Source: Candidatus Bathyarchaeia archaeon (lineage in GTDB: Archaea; Thermoproteota; Bathyarchaeia; Bathyarchaeales; Bathyarchaeaceae). Taken from it: 64,000 nt of DNA. A program made the position numbers and the translations under genes. The notes under the pieces were generated by a model. It was given only the letters and a program-made list of their open reading frames with translations. It made no database searches and had not been told where the DNA came from. The stretch spans positions 59,588-123,587 of the forward strand of contig DATETJ010000010.1 of the NCBI GenBank assembly GCA_035283685.1, given 5' to 3'. Positions 26,454 to 35,708 of the stretch are shown in pieces. The stretch's first letter is position 1, and each line of letters starts with the position of its first letter.

Positions 26454-26703
26454 AGTCCAACATCCTTGGATGCATCAGTCCTTGCGCGTGCTGACTGGAT
26501 CCGTGCATGGGAAGGGTGAATACGGTAGGCTTTGGTCAAAAGGGCAGAGCGTGCCCGTATTCTATTTTTCTGAAAAATAGCCAGCTAAATTCTTGTCTGC
26601 TCTGGCTGTGCATTCTTATAATAGAAACGTGTCAGTATATTGTGTTGCATCAGGCTTCGTTTGAAGTATGATGATGCGTGATCGTTAGCGGAAACGTGGA
26701 CAC

Positions 26704-27411
26704 ATGAACCGGCTCAAACTAGGCTTGCTTGTGCCGTCTTCAAACACCACCATGGAACACGAGTTTAGAGCGATGTTGCCTCAAGAAGCATCGGTTCATG
26801 TAGCCAGAATACGGTTGAAGAGAGTAGTTGCCTCCGAGCTGCGGGCGATGGAGAAAGAAGTCAGAGATGAAGCCCTCAAGCTTGCAGATGCCGATGTTCA
26901 TGTTATAGGTTTCGGCTGCACCACTGGAAGCTTAGTCGCAGGCTATGGATATGATGAGAAAATCGTGAAACACATCGAGAAGGTGGCAAAGAAGCCCGCA
27001 GTCGCAACAGCAGGTGCAGTCGTGCAAGCTATGAAGGCTTTAGGATTGTCGCGCATCTCTGTAGCCACACCTTACACTGAAGCTATCAATGAGCTGGAAC
27101 GCCAATTCTTGGAGCGAAGCGGTTTCATTATCGACAGAATGATTGGTCTGGGTTTGATAGACAATCTTGAAATCGGGAAGACAAAGCCTGAAACACTTAT
27201 CAGCCTTGTCAGGAAAGCGGACTCAAGTAGGTCTGATGGTGTTTTCATAAGCTGCACGAATCTACCTACAATCAGTATAATTAGCAGACTTGAGGAAACC
27301 TTGGAGAAACCCGTGGTGTCCAGCAACACAGCTACATTGTGGGCCATGCTAAAGAGAATGCAGGAATCTCTCAACACTAGCAGATTTGGAAAGCTATTTC
27401 TTTGCGCCTGA
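26704..27411 (+). CDS. Asp/Glu racemase-superfamily protein (maleate isomerase-like)
   Basis: A 235-residue cytoplasmic enzyme of the cofactor-independent Asp/Glu racemase fold. Two catalytic-type cysteines are visible: GFGCTTGS (near residue 80) and ISCTNLPT (near 182). Other family blocks are LGLLVPSSNTTMEHEF at the start and VATPYTEAINELE. This layout fits maleate cis-trans isomerase and arylmalonate decarboxylase-like proteins. The true substrate is unknown. Neighbouring genes do not form an obvious pathway with it. Confidence 0.85.
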   Translation: MNRLKLGLLVPSSNTTMEHEFRAMLPQEASVHVARIRLKRVVASELRAMEKEVRDEALKLADADVHVIGFGCTTGSLVAGYGYDEKIVKHIEKVAKKPAVATAGAVVQAMKALGLSRISVATPYTEAINELERQFLERSGFIIDRMIGLGLIDNLEIGKTKPETLISLVRKADSSRSDGVFISCTNLPTISIISRLEETLEKPVVSSNTATLWAMLKRMQESLNTSRFGKLFLCA

Positions 27412-27507
27412 AACATGGATTTCCACTCCTATTTTCTGAAACTGACTTAGAATTGCGCGTCAAAAACAATAATCTCTTTATGGAATTACGCTGCATATTG
27501 AATAGCG

Positions 27508-29163
27508 GTGCTCAGTTTGCTTGAGCAAGCGCCCGACAGGATAAAGGCGACCACATCAACTCTTCCATTTTCGACTTCAACCAAAGATCGTACTCTTCCT
27601 TTTTCAGAAGAGATGGAAATGGCAGCCGTCTTCATCATGGCTGAATCTGATCGCAAGAAAGGTGAAGGCCTAATCTTAAAGAAACCAGCTGAAGAGCTAG
27701 TTTTTCTCACCAAGTCATGTTACCCGATATGGATTGCTCCTTGGAATGGCAAAACTCTTTTGTTCGACGGTTTAGGCGTTTCAACACGCGCGATATTGCA
27801 TGACATGCTGCCAGAGATTGAGGCGTTTATCAACGACATTCAAGGAAGCGGCTCAACCCGTGAAGCGTACTCCGCGGCTCTACAAGACCATTTGCACTAT
27901 TTCGAATCAGTGAAGCGAGTGGAAGAGAGGACCATCCTTGGCTTGATCTCAAATGTGGACTTTCTCCAAGACTTTCAGTACTTCTTGATGGAAGCCGAAG
28001 AGACTGACCAATCCGGCGTTAAAGAAGTCTGTTTGACGCCAATCATCGAAAAAGCAGCCATCTCCTCCTCGCTTGATGAGCTTTCAGAACTGCGCACATC
28101 TTTGGAAAGTGACATTCGAAGCCTTCGCGAAGCTATGAAATTAACGAACAGTGTTACCAAGCAACACGTGGACATGATTCGAGAAGAAATCAAGGAGATG
28201 CAGGCAGACGCAAATCAGAAAATAGTTGAGGCTAAAGCTAGAGCCATGGACAAAATTCGTCAGATTCAAGAGAGGTATGATGCAAGAATTCGAAAGACCT
28301 CTCAAAGACTTGACAAACAGCTCGAAGACCTGCATCAGGATCGAGCTAAGTTCATGAAGGCTCAAGAGCGCGCCATCAACAAAATTGAACGCTGTGATTC
28401 CGAGATTCAAGCTTCCAAAATGCGAAAAGACTCTGCGAGCGAGAGGCGATGGAAGGACGAAAAAGACACATGGAAGAGAGAAGCCTCGGCTGTGAAAAGA
28501 AGCATCGAAGCATCGGACAAAGAAATTGACCAGACCGAGTCCCGGAAGAGAATTGAAATCACCAATGTCCGAGCTGAATTTGACGCAGAGTCAGAAGAAG
28601 CAATGAAAGACGTGAGGGAACTCGAAGCCAGCAGAGACTCGAAGACTCAGCTTGGTCAGCAAGAGGCAAAATCGCTGGAGGATTCCACATCGACGATTCT
28701 GGGACAACTTGACGCGCTGACAAAGAAGAAAAGAGCATCGCTAGAACAACTGGACAAGATCGGAATGAAGGATCAGCGGAGAAAAGATGCGTTGGCATAT
28801 GTGCCGTTCTACTTGGCCTGCTTCCTAGCTGGAACTGAACGCAGATATGAAGTTTATCCGCCATCCGTTGCCGGAAGCATGAAGACAACAACTAGACTTA
28901 AAGGTATGCTAGGCATGTCGAAGTTGGGTTCCATGTTCCAGCCTAGGTCAAAGGCAGTGACAAACGTTCTGAGTCAAGTGGCCATTTTGACTGAACGCGA
29001 CCCGGTTTTCGAAAAAGATCTTCATGACGCCGGAGTGGACGCCAACATATTGAAATCTGCAGAGTCTCGTGAAAGGATAATTAAGGGACTAAACGATCTG
29101 CGAAATGAGGAGTGGATATCAGCTAACGAGATTCAGGCCTTCAGCGTTCTGTTGAAGCCCTGA
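27508..29163 (+). CDS. large coiled-coil protein of unknown function
   Basis: A 551-residue protein starting with GTG. Residues 1-180 form a globular domain with a strand-rich segment (AAVFIMAESDRKKGEGLILKKPAEELVFLTKSCYPIWIAPWNGKTLLFDGLGV). Residues about 185-430 are a long, highly charged coiled coil. A short globular end (about 435-551) carries AYVPFYLACFLAGTERRYEVYPPS. The globular-coil-globular layout recalls SMC/Rad50-like or tethering proteins, but no ATPase motifs are present. It converges with the MBL gene with no gap (stop codons adjacent at 29161-29166), a hint of functional linkage. Confidence 0.8.
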   Translation: MLSLLEQAPDRIKATTSTLPFSTSTKDRTLPFSEEMEMAAVFIMAESDRKKGEGLILKKPAEELVFLTKSCYPIWIAPWNGKTLLFDGLGVSTRAILHDMLPEIEAFINDIQGSGSTREAYSAALQDHLHYFESVKRVEERTILGLISNVDFLQDFQYFLMEAEETDQSGVKEVCLTPIIEKAAISSSLDELSELRTSLESDIRSLREAMKLTNSVTKQHVDMIREEIKEMQADANQKIVEAKARAMDKIRQIQERYDARIRKTSQRLDKQLEDLHQDRAKFMKAQERAINKIERCDSEIQASKMRKDSASERRWKDEKDTWKREASAVKRSIEASDKEIDQTESRKRIEITNVRAEFDAESEEAMKDVRELEASRDSKTQLGQQEAKSLEDSTSTILGQLDALTKKKRASLEQLDKIGMKDQRRKDALAYVPFYLACFLAGTERRYEVYPPSVAGSMKTTTRLKGMLGMSKLGSMFQPRSKAVTNVLSQVAILTERDPVFEKDLHDAGVDANILKSAESRERIIKGLNDLRNEEWISANEIQAFSVLLKP

Positions 29164-30528
29164 TCACTGAAGGATGTAAGACGTTCCTTTCTCGGGTGTT
29201 TCGACGTCTATGTGCTTGAACATTTTTTTGAAGAGCATCGGGTACTCTGTGTGAACAGGTATGAGTTTCTTGGGTTGAACTCGGTTGATTATCTGGGCGA
29301 GGTCTTTTGAAGGACAGTGTCCTGAAGCGTGAATCTGATGAAACTGTAAGCCAAAGTGTTGTAGCCAGTTGTTCATAACTTCGACGTTAATGTCTTCTTC
29401 GCTGAAGGGCTCGCTCATCGAGTGGATAAAATGTCCGCCTTTGGAGGGTCTAACGTCAATCAGCTCCGTGAAGCTGGCAAGGTCAAGGTTGAACAACAGT
29501 TTCGACTCGTTTTCGTGCACAAAATCGTAGTTGACGGCCTTGGCTAGAAAGGGGCGCTCCCACATGAAGTAATCGGACTCAGCAAACTCGCCTGACTTCT
29601 TCCTCTTCTTGTAGAACAATATGATGTCATCTTTCATGACGTCTGGAATCTTCAGCATAGGATCGCTCTTCAGTTTGCTGAGCAAATGCGCCAGTTTCAA
29701 TGGAATAACAAACTGCCTATCGTTTTCCTTCGCAATCTCGTAGAAAGTCTTGAACCTGTCAATGTCTCGACCATAGAACGCCACAATCACAAGCCTAGAT
29801 GAAGCGTTGGCAACGATTTTGTTGCTGTCCGCTTTGACTCGGTTCTCAGAATGAATGACTTGTTCTTCCTCAGGGCGGATGCGGGTACCTTCCGAAATCA
29901 TCACAGTCGGATCAGTACGAGCTGCCTTCTCGGCGAATTCTCTGGTCATGTGTGCCATTGGTCCGTGTAGCCTGTAATCACCGCTGTAAATGATCGAGCC
30001 TTTTGAGGTTTGGATAATGAACCCGTAAGCGCCAGGAACAGAATGATCAACGTGGACAGGCTCAATGGTTAATCCGTCAACTTTGATTCGTTTGCCTGTT
30101 CTGAATGTTCGAGTCTCGTGTTCGCCAAGATCTACCCTGCCTGATTCCTGCATGGCGTCCATTATGGTTTTTGAGCATTCGCCACAGTACACCGTTATGT
30201 CTGGGTCGATGAAAGGCAAGTGCCCAACGTGGTCAATGTGAGGATGAGACAGGAAAATCGCGTCGAATTTCGGTTTTTCGTACTTGATGCTTGTATTCCT
30301 TATCATGCCTTTGGCATATAGCCCATGCAGTCTTGGCAATATGTTGAATTCAAGGTAGTCGCCGGCACCGTTAACATTTCTGGGCATCAGATAACCGCAG
30401 AAGTATCGGTCTCCATCAGCGAAGGACAAACCGAAATCCAAAAAGATACGAGTGTCTCCGTCTTCCAGCAGAATCTTGTTGCCACCGATCTCATTGATGC
30501 CGCCATAGAAGGTTAGTCTTGTCTTCAT
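29164..30528 (-). CDS. metallo-beta-lactamase-fold, RNase J-like protein
   Basis: A 454-residue MBL-fold protein, start chosen at ATG 30528. The start GINEIGGNK is shared with RNase J and archaeal relatives. Metal ligands appear in HPHIDH (residues 95-100), in VHVDHSVPGAYGF and IYSGDYRLHGP, and a late HASGHCP with a final PVHTEYP. A beta-CASP-like insertion carries RLVIVAFYGRDIDRF. These features support RNA or nucleotide phosphodiester hydrolysis. The start overlaps the stop of the upstream gene by ATGA; the longer frame to 30549 would overlap more. Confidence 0.85.
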   Translation of the reverse strand: MKTRLTFYGGINEIGGNKILLEDGDTRIFLDFGLSFADGDRYFCGYLMPRNVNGAGDYLEFNILPRLHGLYAKGMIRNTSIKYEKPKFDAIFLSHPHIDHVGHLPFIDPDITVYCGECSKTIMDAMQESGRVDLGEHETRTFRTGKRIKVDGLTIEPVHVDHSVPGAYGFIIQTSKGSIIYSGDYRLHGPMAHMTREFAEKAARTDPTVMISEGTRIRPEEEQVIHSENRVKADSNKIVANASSRLVIVAFYGRDIDRFKTFYEIAKENDRQFVIPLKLAHLLSKLKSDPMLKIPDVMKDDIILFYKKRKKSGEFAESDYFMWERPFLAKAVNYDFVHENESKLLFNLDLASFTELIDVRPSKGGHFIHSMSEPFSEEDINVEVMNNWLQHFGLQFHQIHASGHCPSKDLAQIINRVQPKKLIPVHTEYPMLFKKMFKHIDVETPEKGTSYILQ

Positions 30529-32210
30529 TGCTGTTTCACTTTTCGACAAAGGTTTGATATGACTAATATCACTTGAGGCTGAGTAAAGATGCTAAACACC
30601 TTGGTGTAACGTGGCGACGCGGCTTTCATGACTGTTTCTTTCTTGCCTCCTGCTTCAATATAGCCATCGGTGAAAGCTTGTGTTACATGTTCGATTTTGT
30701 TCGTGGGCGCCAAAGGTGGAACGTAATGTCCACAATAATATAGAAACTCAGCAATGTCCCATGTGTAGTCTCCGTCTCTTGATGCCTGCTCTAAGTCGAC
30801 AAAACAGAGTTCGCCATCCTTCGTGACGATTATGTTTTCGGGTTTGCAGTCTCCTAATCCGACGCCTAGTTGATGCGCTCTGGCTATCTGTTTCCCTGCC
30901 TCTCTTACTAACTGAAGTTTTCCTGCTACATCTTCTTGAGCTGTTAGAATGCTTTTGATAGTCTCCACCATGGTTTTTCCTTCAACAAACTCTTGGAAGA
31001 TCAGATGTTGCTTCGGACTAATATGCAGGATTCTGGGCACAATCAAGCCATTACTACGAAGATACTGGTTCAATGCGTATTCCCGCTCCAGCCTAGACTT
31101 ACCTAGGACAGCAAAAGACTTCGTGCCCAGTGACCATAACGCCAACGGAAACCATTTGACGCCTGTCCAGTCTCTGAACTTCTTCACAACAATCTTCTGT
31201 TCCCCCTGCTCTTTGCCTAGGGTCAACAGGTAAACTGAATTCAGAACGCCGCCCATTTCCTTGGTCTCAACAGCAACGTCTGCAGCACTTGGCACAGCTT
31301 TCCTCACGAAATCCTGTATGTCAGTTGCATCTGATAAGGGCACCAATCCTGAAGGCGTGGGCATGAGCACATGGTCCTTTGAATCTTCGAGCTTCAAGAC
31401 AACATTCTCCGTTTCCTTCACGTTGGAATGATGCTTTGCATAGTATTCTTCTTCAAAGGCGAGAGGCGCCAGCATTCGTGGCAGAGTGCTAAAAACATGC
31501 ATTAGCGCTGCTCTCTGAACAGATCTCCAAAAAGCAGGAATTCGTATTCTCTTACTTTTTGTTGCCCTTACGAGCTTCGGGGTAATTCTGACTGTCCCGT
31601 TTGTCAGCGTTATCCATTTATCTTGCGCCAGATCTTCCAGTGCTTGCCAGTAGCCTTTCATCATTGCTTCAATATTCCTCTGTCTTATGTCGGTTTGAAG
31701 TATGTTGAGAAAGCGATACGCGATCAACGGGAACAATCTGGCTCTTTCCATTTGGGTCTCATGCATGAAATACTCAGGCTTGATCATGAGCTCGTGTGAG
31801 AGTTCGGGAAACTCCAAAACTAGGCTTTCTAGAAGCTCCCAAACCACGCGCCTTTTCAAAGTTACCTCTTGACGCAATAGGTAGTCACTGTTAATGAGTG
31901 CCTCGTACGGTAGTAGAAGCTTCTCAGCAGCGATTTCACCCAGCCAGCCTGCTGAAATATCTCTTTGAAACGCGGCTTGATCAACTGCTAGGACAAAGGC
32001 TCGTCTTTCACCCACTTTTTTCCTATATGACTGGAGCCTAGATGCGAATCCTCTCAGAACAAGCAGGACATTGATTTCGCTTGTCTCATTGCCGTATCCG
32101 CTGACTGAAGGTCCATAAATGCAGACCGCTGTTATCTCACGGTTGCCGGCGATTCGCTTGCATAGAGCAAAGATAGCTTTATTCGCTTCCTCTGTCGAGG
32201 GTTGGAGCAT
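30525..32210 (-). CDS. nucleotidyltransferase-like domain fused to Bud32-like kinase
   Basis: A 561-residue fusion. Residues 1-120 look like a nucleotidyltransferase fold (IYGPSVSGYGNETSEINVLLVL), but the catalytic Asp pair expected after the G-S motif appears as Glu45 and Asn47, so it may be inactive. Residues about 120-300 are helical and unassigned. From about 310 there is a Bud32/RIO-like kinase: Lys343/344 in KIVVKKF, catalytic loop GLGDCKPENII (Asp454, Lys456, Asn459) and metal Asp472 in FVDLEQ. It is translationally coupled to the MBL gene. Confidence 0.75.
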   Translation of the reverse strand: MLQPSTEEANKAIFALCKRIAGNREITAVCIYGPSVSGYGNETSEINVLLVLRGFASRLQSYRKKVGERRAFVLAVDQAAFQRDISAGWLGEIAAEKLLLPYEALINSDYLLRQEVTLKRRVVWELLESLVLEFPELSHELMIKPEYFMHETQMERARLFPLIAYRFLNILQTDIRQRNIEAMMKGYWQALEDLAQDKWITLTNGTVRITPKLVRATKSKRIRIPAFWRSVQRAALMHVFSTLPRMLAPLAFEEEYYAKHHSNVKETENVVLKLEDSKDHVLMPTPSGLVPLSDATDIQDFVRKAVPSAADVAVETKEMGGVLNSVYLLTLGKEQGEQKIVVKKFRDWTGVKWFPLALWSLGTKSFAVLGKSRLEREYALNQYLRSNGLIVPRILHISPKQHLIFQEFVEGKTMVETIKSILTAQEDVAGKLQLVREAGKQIARAHQLGVGLGDCKPENIIVTKDGELCFVDLEQASRDGDYTWDIAEFLYYCGHYVPPLAPTNKIEHVTQAFTDGYIEAGGKKETVMKAASPRYTKVFSIFTQPQVILVISNLCRKVKQQ

Positions 32211-32306
32211 TCAAGTATTTTCCTTTAAGCCTGAGGGGCCTGATAATAATGTCCAAAGCAAAGATAAATAGCGTTTCTTGCCTATTTCAAGAAGCAGGTG
32301 TATTCA

Positions 32307-32459
32307 ATGGCTACAAATGAATTGGTTGAATTGCGCGAAAAAGTCGCCCGTTTAGAAAGCAGGGTGGATGAAGTTAGCAAGAAGCTGGACAGCGTCTCCA
32401 AATACCTGCGAGAACTGTACGAATACCTGCAAAAACAGCATGGAAGACCCCTACTCTAG
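32307..32459 (+). CDS. 50-residue coiled-coil peptide
   Basis: A short open frame from ATG 32307 to TAG 32457-32459. The product begins MATNELVELREKVARLESR and shows clear heptads of Leu and Val (about residues 6-41), consistent with a small amphipathic coiled coil. An upstream ATG-proximal segment AAGCAGG is weakly ribosome-binding. It stands alone between two minus-strand genes, which supports it being real. No function can be assigned; short archaeal coiled coils often act as adaptors. Confidence 0.55.
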   Translation: MATNELVELREKVARLESRVDEVSKKLDSVSKYLRELYEYLQKQHGRPLL

Positions 32460-32492
32460 ACTGAACACAGAAAGAAAAGAAAAAAGATTGGT

Positions 32493-32966
32493 TTAGACCG
32501 GTGGAGGCGTTGGAGGCGGCGCTGGAGCGCGAGCTTGACCGAAATATGCCTTTACGTAGGGTTGCCAGAAGTACCAGATTATCACCGCGTAGATGATTAA
32601 CATAATGATGCCGCCTGGAAGACTTAGTATGCCAAGGATGATGCCAAGAATCGAGAGTATTACAGTGAGCCACCACGCCCATCCTGCGCCTACCCACAGA
32701 CCGTAAGCCACTAGAATGTAAAGTGCACCAATGATGATTACCACCGTTCCTATGATTGCCACTATTCCAGCGACGAACGCTGCTGTAATTCCTACCGGTA
32801 GGACCGTCGTTGAAGCATATGACTCGATAATATCAGCAAGGAAAGCTGAAGCGACGACAGCGACGATGCCGACCAGCAACACAAGTACACCTAAGATTCC
32901 AGCCAAAATAGACAGAACCGACACGCCCGAAGGTCTCATAGGTCTTACTGCCAGATTTTTCACCAA
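32493..32966 (-). CDS. four-helix membrane protein with Pro-rich tail
   Basis: A 157-residue protein with four hydrophobic stretches (about residues 17-45, 55-85, 92-115 and 118-135). It ends in a proline-rich tail (RAPAPPPTPPPV). The composition, rich in Ile, Val, Gly and Ala, fits a common archaeal small membrane family whose members carry zinc-ribbon or Pro-rich ends. Function unknown. The neighbour on the other strand, 33090-33476, is a similar small membrane protein. Confidence 0.75.
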   Translation of the reverse strand: MVKNLAVRPMRPSGVSVLSILAGILGVLVLLVGIVAVVASAFLADIIESYASTTVLPVGITAAFVAGIVAIIGTVVIIIGALYILVAYGLWVGAGWAWWLTVILSILGIILGILSLPGGIIMLIIYAVIIWYFWQPYVKAYFGQARAPAPPPTPPPV

Positions 32967-33089
32967 GCTTTTGTTCTGCTACTGCTGACTATTTATCTTT
33001 TGTCAACCGCGGAGGCGCATTGAACCCTTACTGGCATCAAAAGGCTTTAATCTTAAGTCAAAAGATACAGAGGGGCGGGAGGAAAACTC

Positions 33090-33476
33090 GTGACAACAAC
33101 ACCTACTGCGCCCAAAAGAGCCATGGCAGGATTCGTCATATCATTTATCGCCGGCATCTTTATCATACTCGGCGGACTAGCGTTAGTTGCGTTGCAGTCA
33201 TTCATCAACTCAGTCATCGACATCATTCCCATGCCAGTAACAATACCTGGAATAGGATTCGCGGAATCAGTGTTCGCAACCATCGGCGCTATCGGGCTAG
33301 TCTTTGGAATCATAGTGATAGTCGGAGCATTCTTGATCTACATGCCTGGAAAAGAAATCATCGGCGGCATCATCGTTCTGATATTCTCAATAATTAGCAT
33401 CGTCGCCATGGGCGGATTCATCATCGGCATGATACTGGGCATCATAGGTGGCATATTAGGCCTATTGAAGAAGTAG
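33090..33476 (+). CDS. small hydrophobic membrane protein
   Basis: A 128-residue protein starting from GTG. Three or four helices are visible (about residues 10-36, 57-85, 88-125), rich in Gly and Ile. The layout resembles the protein encoded at 32493-32966 without its tail, so the two may be distant paralogues. The function is unknown. It ends 16 bases before the converging acyl-CoA synthetase gene. Confidence 0.7.
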   Translation: MTTTPTAPKRAMAGFVISFIAGIFIILGGLALVALQSFINSVIDIIPMPVTIPGIGFAESVFATIGAIGLVFGIIVIVGAFLIYMPGKEIIGGIIVLIFSIISIVAMGGFIIGMILGIIGGILGLLKK

Positions 33477-33492
33477 CTTTTAGAAAGCTACA

Positions 33493-34860
33493 CTAACCCT
33501 CCACACCTTTTTCCCTAATCTCGCTGTACAGTCTCAAAACCTTCAAAGCCTTAGCTGCCTTCTCCGGTAGATTGAAAACCGGCACACTCGTGTTTCCCAA
33601 AACCTTTTGAACAAATGCGAAATCTTCGCCGCCTGCAGGCACATCAACCACAGGCTTTCGTGGATGTTTTGCGACAGTCTCGACTATTGCCAAGGCATCC
33701 TCGGGCTCAAAAAACGTTGACTTCAACATGTTGATGACCATCAAACCATCAACGTTTGGATCCGATAAAACCGCATCCAAGACAAACGAATACCTGTCTT
33801 TCCTAGCATCGGCAATCAAATCAACTGGGTTAACTGCTTCAACTCCAGGAAACTGCTTCTCGATTCTAAGGCGGGTCTTTTCAGACAGAGCGGCAAGTTT
33901 CAACCCGTTTCTCACAACTGCATCAGCAGCTAAAATCGCTGGTCCGCCTACATTGCTCACAATGGCTATGTTGTCGCCTTTTAGTGGAGGTTGCTTCGAC
34001 AACGCCACCGCCGAATCCAGCAACTGCTCTATGTCGTCAACCCGTATGATCCCTGCCTTCTTAAAGGCTGCATCAAAAACCACGTCTGAGCCTGCAACCG
34101 AGGCAGTGTGCGACAAAGCCCTTTTGGCTGCCTCCTTAGTTGCACCGCCCTTCAACGCTAAGATCGGCTTCTGCTTAACTACTCTTTTTGCTACTTCGAT
34201 GAACTCTCGACCTTTCTCCACACCTTCCATGTAAAAGCAGATGACTTTCGTATTTGGGTCTTTTTCAAAGTAGCTCAGCAAATCCACATCGTCGACATCT
34301 ATTTTGTCACCCATGAAGGCAAACTTACTTACGCCGACGCCGTAATAGCAGGCCCAGTCGAGGAGACATGCGCCTACACCGCCGCTTTGCGAAACAACTG
34401 AGATGTCGCCTTTTGGCGGCATAACGTCGCGTTCAAAAGTCGTGTTCAAGCCGTTCGCTGTGTTGATAACGCCCATTATAGTGTTTGGTCCCAAAATGCG
34501 GGCGCCGGACTCGCTGCTAAGGTCTGACAATTGCTTGCGCTGTTGAGGCTTGAATCCTCCGGTCAACAAGACAAATGCCTTAATCCCCGCTACTGTCGCT
34601 TCTTGCACTTGCGCCAAAACATTTTTTGGAGGTAGCATGACAACCGCAAGGTCTGGCGTGTGAGACACTTTGCTGAGCTTCTTGCTGCCTTCCTTTCCGT
34701 CTAGGTCCACGACATGCGTCTCGCCTTTGAAAAACTTGGTCATGTTGTAGATGACGCTTTGGAACATTTGCGGTGAGGTCATGCCCACCCTTTCTCTGAT
34801 CTTGCTCGACCCAATTAGGACTACTGTTTGAGGCTCGAAGATGGCTTTAATCCCAGTCAT
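33493..34860 (-). CDS. ADP-forming acyl-CoA synthetase, alpha subunit
   Basis: A 455-residue protein matching the alpha chain of ADP-forming acetyl-CoA synthetase. It has an N-terminal CoA-binding Rossmann domain (VVLIGSS, VMLPP), a succinyl-CoA synthetase-like domain (ILGPNTIMGVIN, VVSQSGGVG) and the phosphorylated histidine in ALSHTASVAGSD (His251). The enzyme converts acetyl-CoA, ADP and phosphate into acetate, CoA and ATP, conserving energy in fermentation. The C-terminal flavodoxin-like domain is present. The ATP-grasp beta subunit needed for full activity is not nearby, so it must be elsewhere in the genome. Confidence 0.92.
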   Translation of the reverse strand: MTGIKAIFEPQTVVLIGSSKIRERVGMTSPQMFQSVIYNMTKFFKGETHVVDLDGKEGSKKLSKVSHTPDLAVVMLPPKNVLAQVQEATVAGIKAFVLLTGGFKPQQRKQLSDLSSESGARILGPNTIMGVINTANGLNTTFERDVMPPKGDISVVSQSGGVGACLLDWACYYGVGVSKFAFMGDKIDVDDVDLLSYFEKDPNTKVICFYMEGVEKGREFIEVAKRVVKQKPILALKGGATKEAAKRALSHTASVAGSDVVFDAAFKKAGIIRVDDIEQLLDSAVALSKQPPLKGDNIAIVSNVGGPAILAADAVVRNGLKLAALSEKTRLRIEKQFPGVEAVNPVDLIADARKDRYSFVLDAVLSDPNVDGLMVINMLKSTFFEPEDALAIVETVAKHPRKPVVDVPAGGEDFAFVQKVLGNTSVPVFNLPEKAAKALKVLRLYSEIREKGVEG

Positions 34861-34946
34861 TATCTGTCCAGCCTATGGTGGCAGGTGAGGGAAATGGAGA
34901 ATTATACCTGTTCCAAGATTTAATGGTTAACCTGACCGCCGCGCCT

Positions 34947-35708
34947 TTATTGTCTCATCAGGATTCTTGCGTAAGCAAACGTGGCGCAGAAAGCAAAAAT
35001 CACGGAGAATACCGCGACGTCTAACAGCATTAGTGACGAAAACTCGGGTGCTCCAAGCAGAAAAGAGCGAATCAGGTCTGAGCCGTTTGTCAACGGGTTG
35101 ATTTGGGCAAACGTGACCAGTGGCGCTAGACCTTTTTCTTCGAGTGTCTGTATGATCACCATTGGATAGAAGACTGAGCTGCAAAAGAAAAACAAGTAGT
35201 AGACAACGCCTCGAGCTGTTACAAACTTCTCGAAACTTGTAGTGGACACCGCGATTGAGATGCTGACGCCTGAGATTCCAATCGCTAGTAGGAAAAGCGC
35301 TAGGAGTATAATGAGCAGTTGAGGCAGAGTTGGGTATCGAAGCAAAAGAAAATTGGTGATTAACAGAGGCGTCATGTAAAGCATGCCCCTTAAGCCGCCT
35401 GCCAACACGCGTCCAATTGCCAATTCGGTTCGAGTCATGGGTAAACTGAGCAAGTAGTGATGGACTTCGCGGCGGACTTCCATGTTGATTTCTCTGCCAA
35501 TCATAAACGCTGAGGCAAACAGCCCGATAACTGCGAGTCCAGGTGCAAAGAACCGGAAGTAGTCCACTATGCCTCGCGTCATCTGCGTGAAGACTATGGC
35601 GCTGATGAAGAGGTCGGCGAGGTTCATGGCTAACAGCGCGATGATGAACCACCTGTAGCGGAAGAAGTTTCTGAAGTCGTATTCAATGACGTGCAGGATG
35701 GCTTTCAC
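34947..35708 (-). CDS. ABC-2 type exporter permease
   Basis: A 253-residue permease with six hydrophobic helices, beginning with the short cytoplasmic stretch MKAILHVIEYDFRNFFRYRW. Internal blocks such as GREINMEVRREVHHYLLSLPMTRTELAIGRVLAGG are typical of ABC-2 proteins (natural-product, drug or lipid export). The start codon is GTG and overlaps the upstream stop by GTGA, a sign of coupled translation. It would pair as a heterodimer with the gene at 35705-36493. Confidence 0.9.
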   Translation of the reverse strand: MKAILHVIEYDFRNFFRYRWFIIALLAMNLADLFISAIVFTQMTRGIVDYFRFFAPGLAVIGLFASAFMIGREINMEVRREVHHYLLSLPMTRTELAIGRVLAGGLRGMLYMTPLLITNFLLLRYPTLPQLLIILLALFLLAIGISGVSISIAVSTTSFEKFVTARGVVYYLFFFCSSVFYPMVIIQTLEEKGLAPLVTFAQINPLTNGSDLIRSFLLGAPEFSSLMLLDVAVFSVIFAFCATFAYARILMRQ

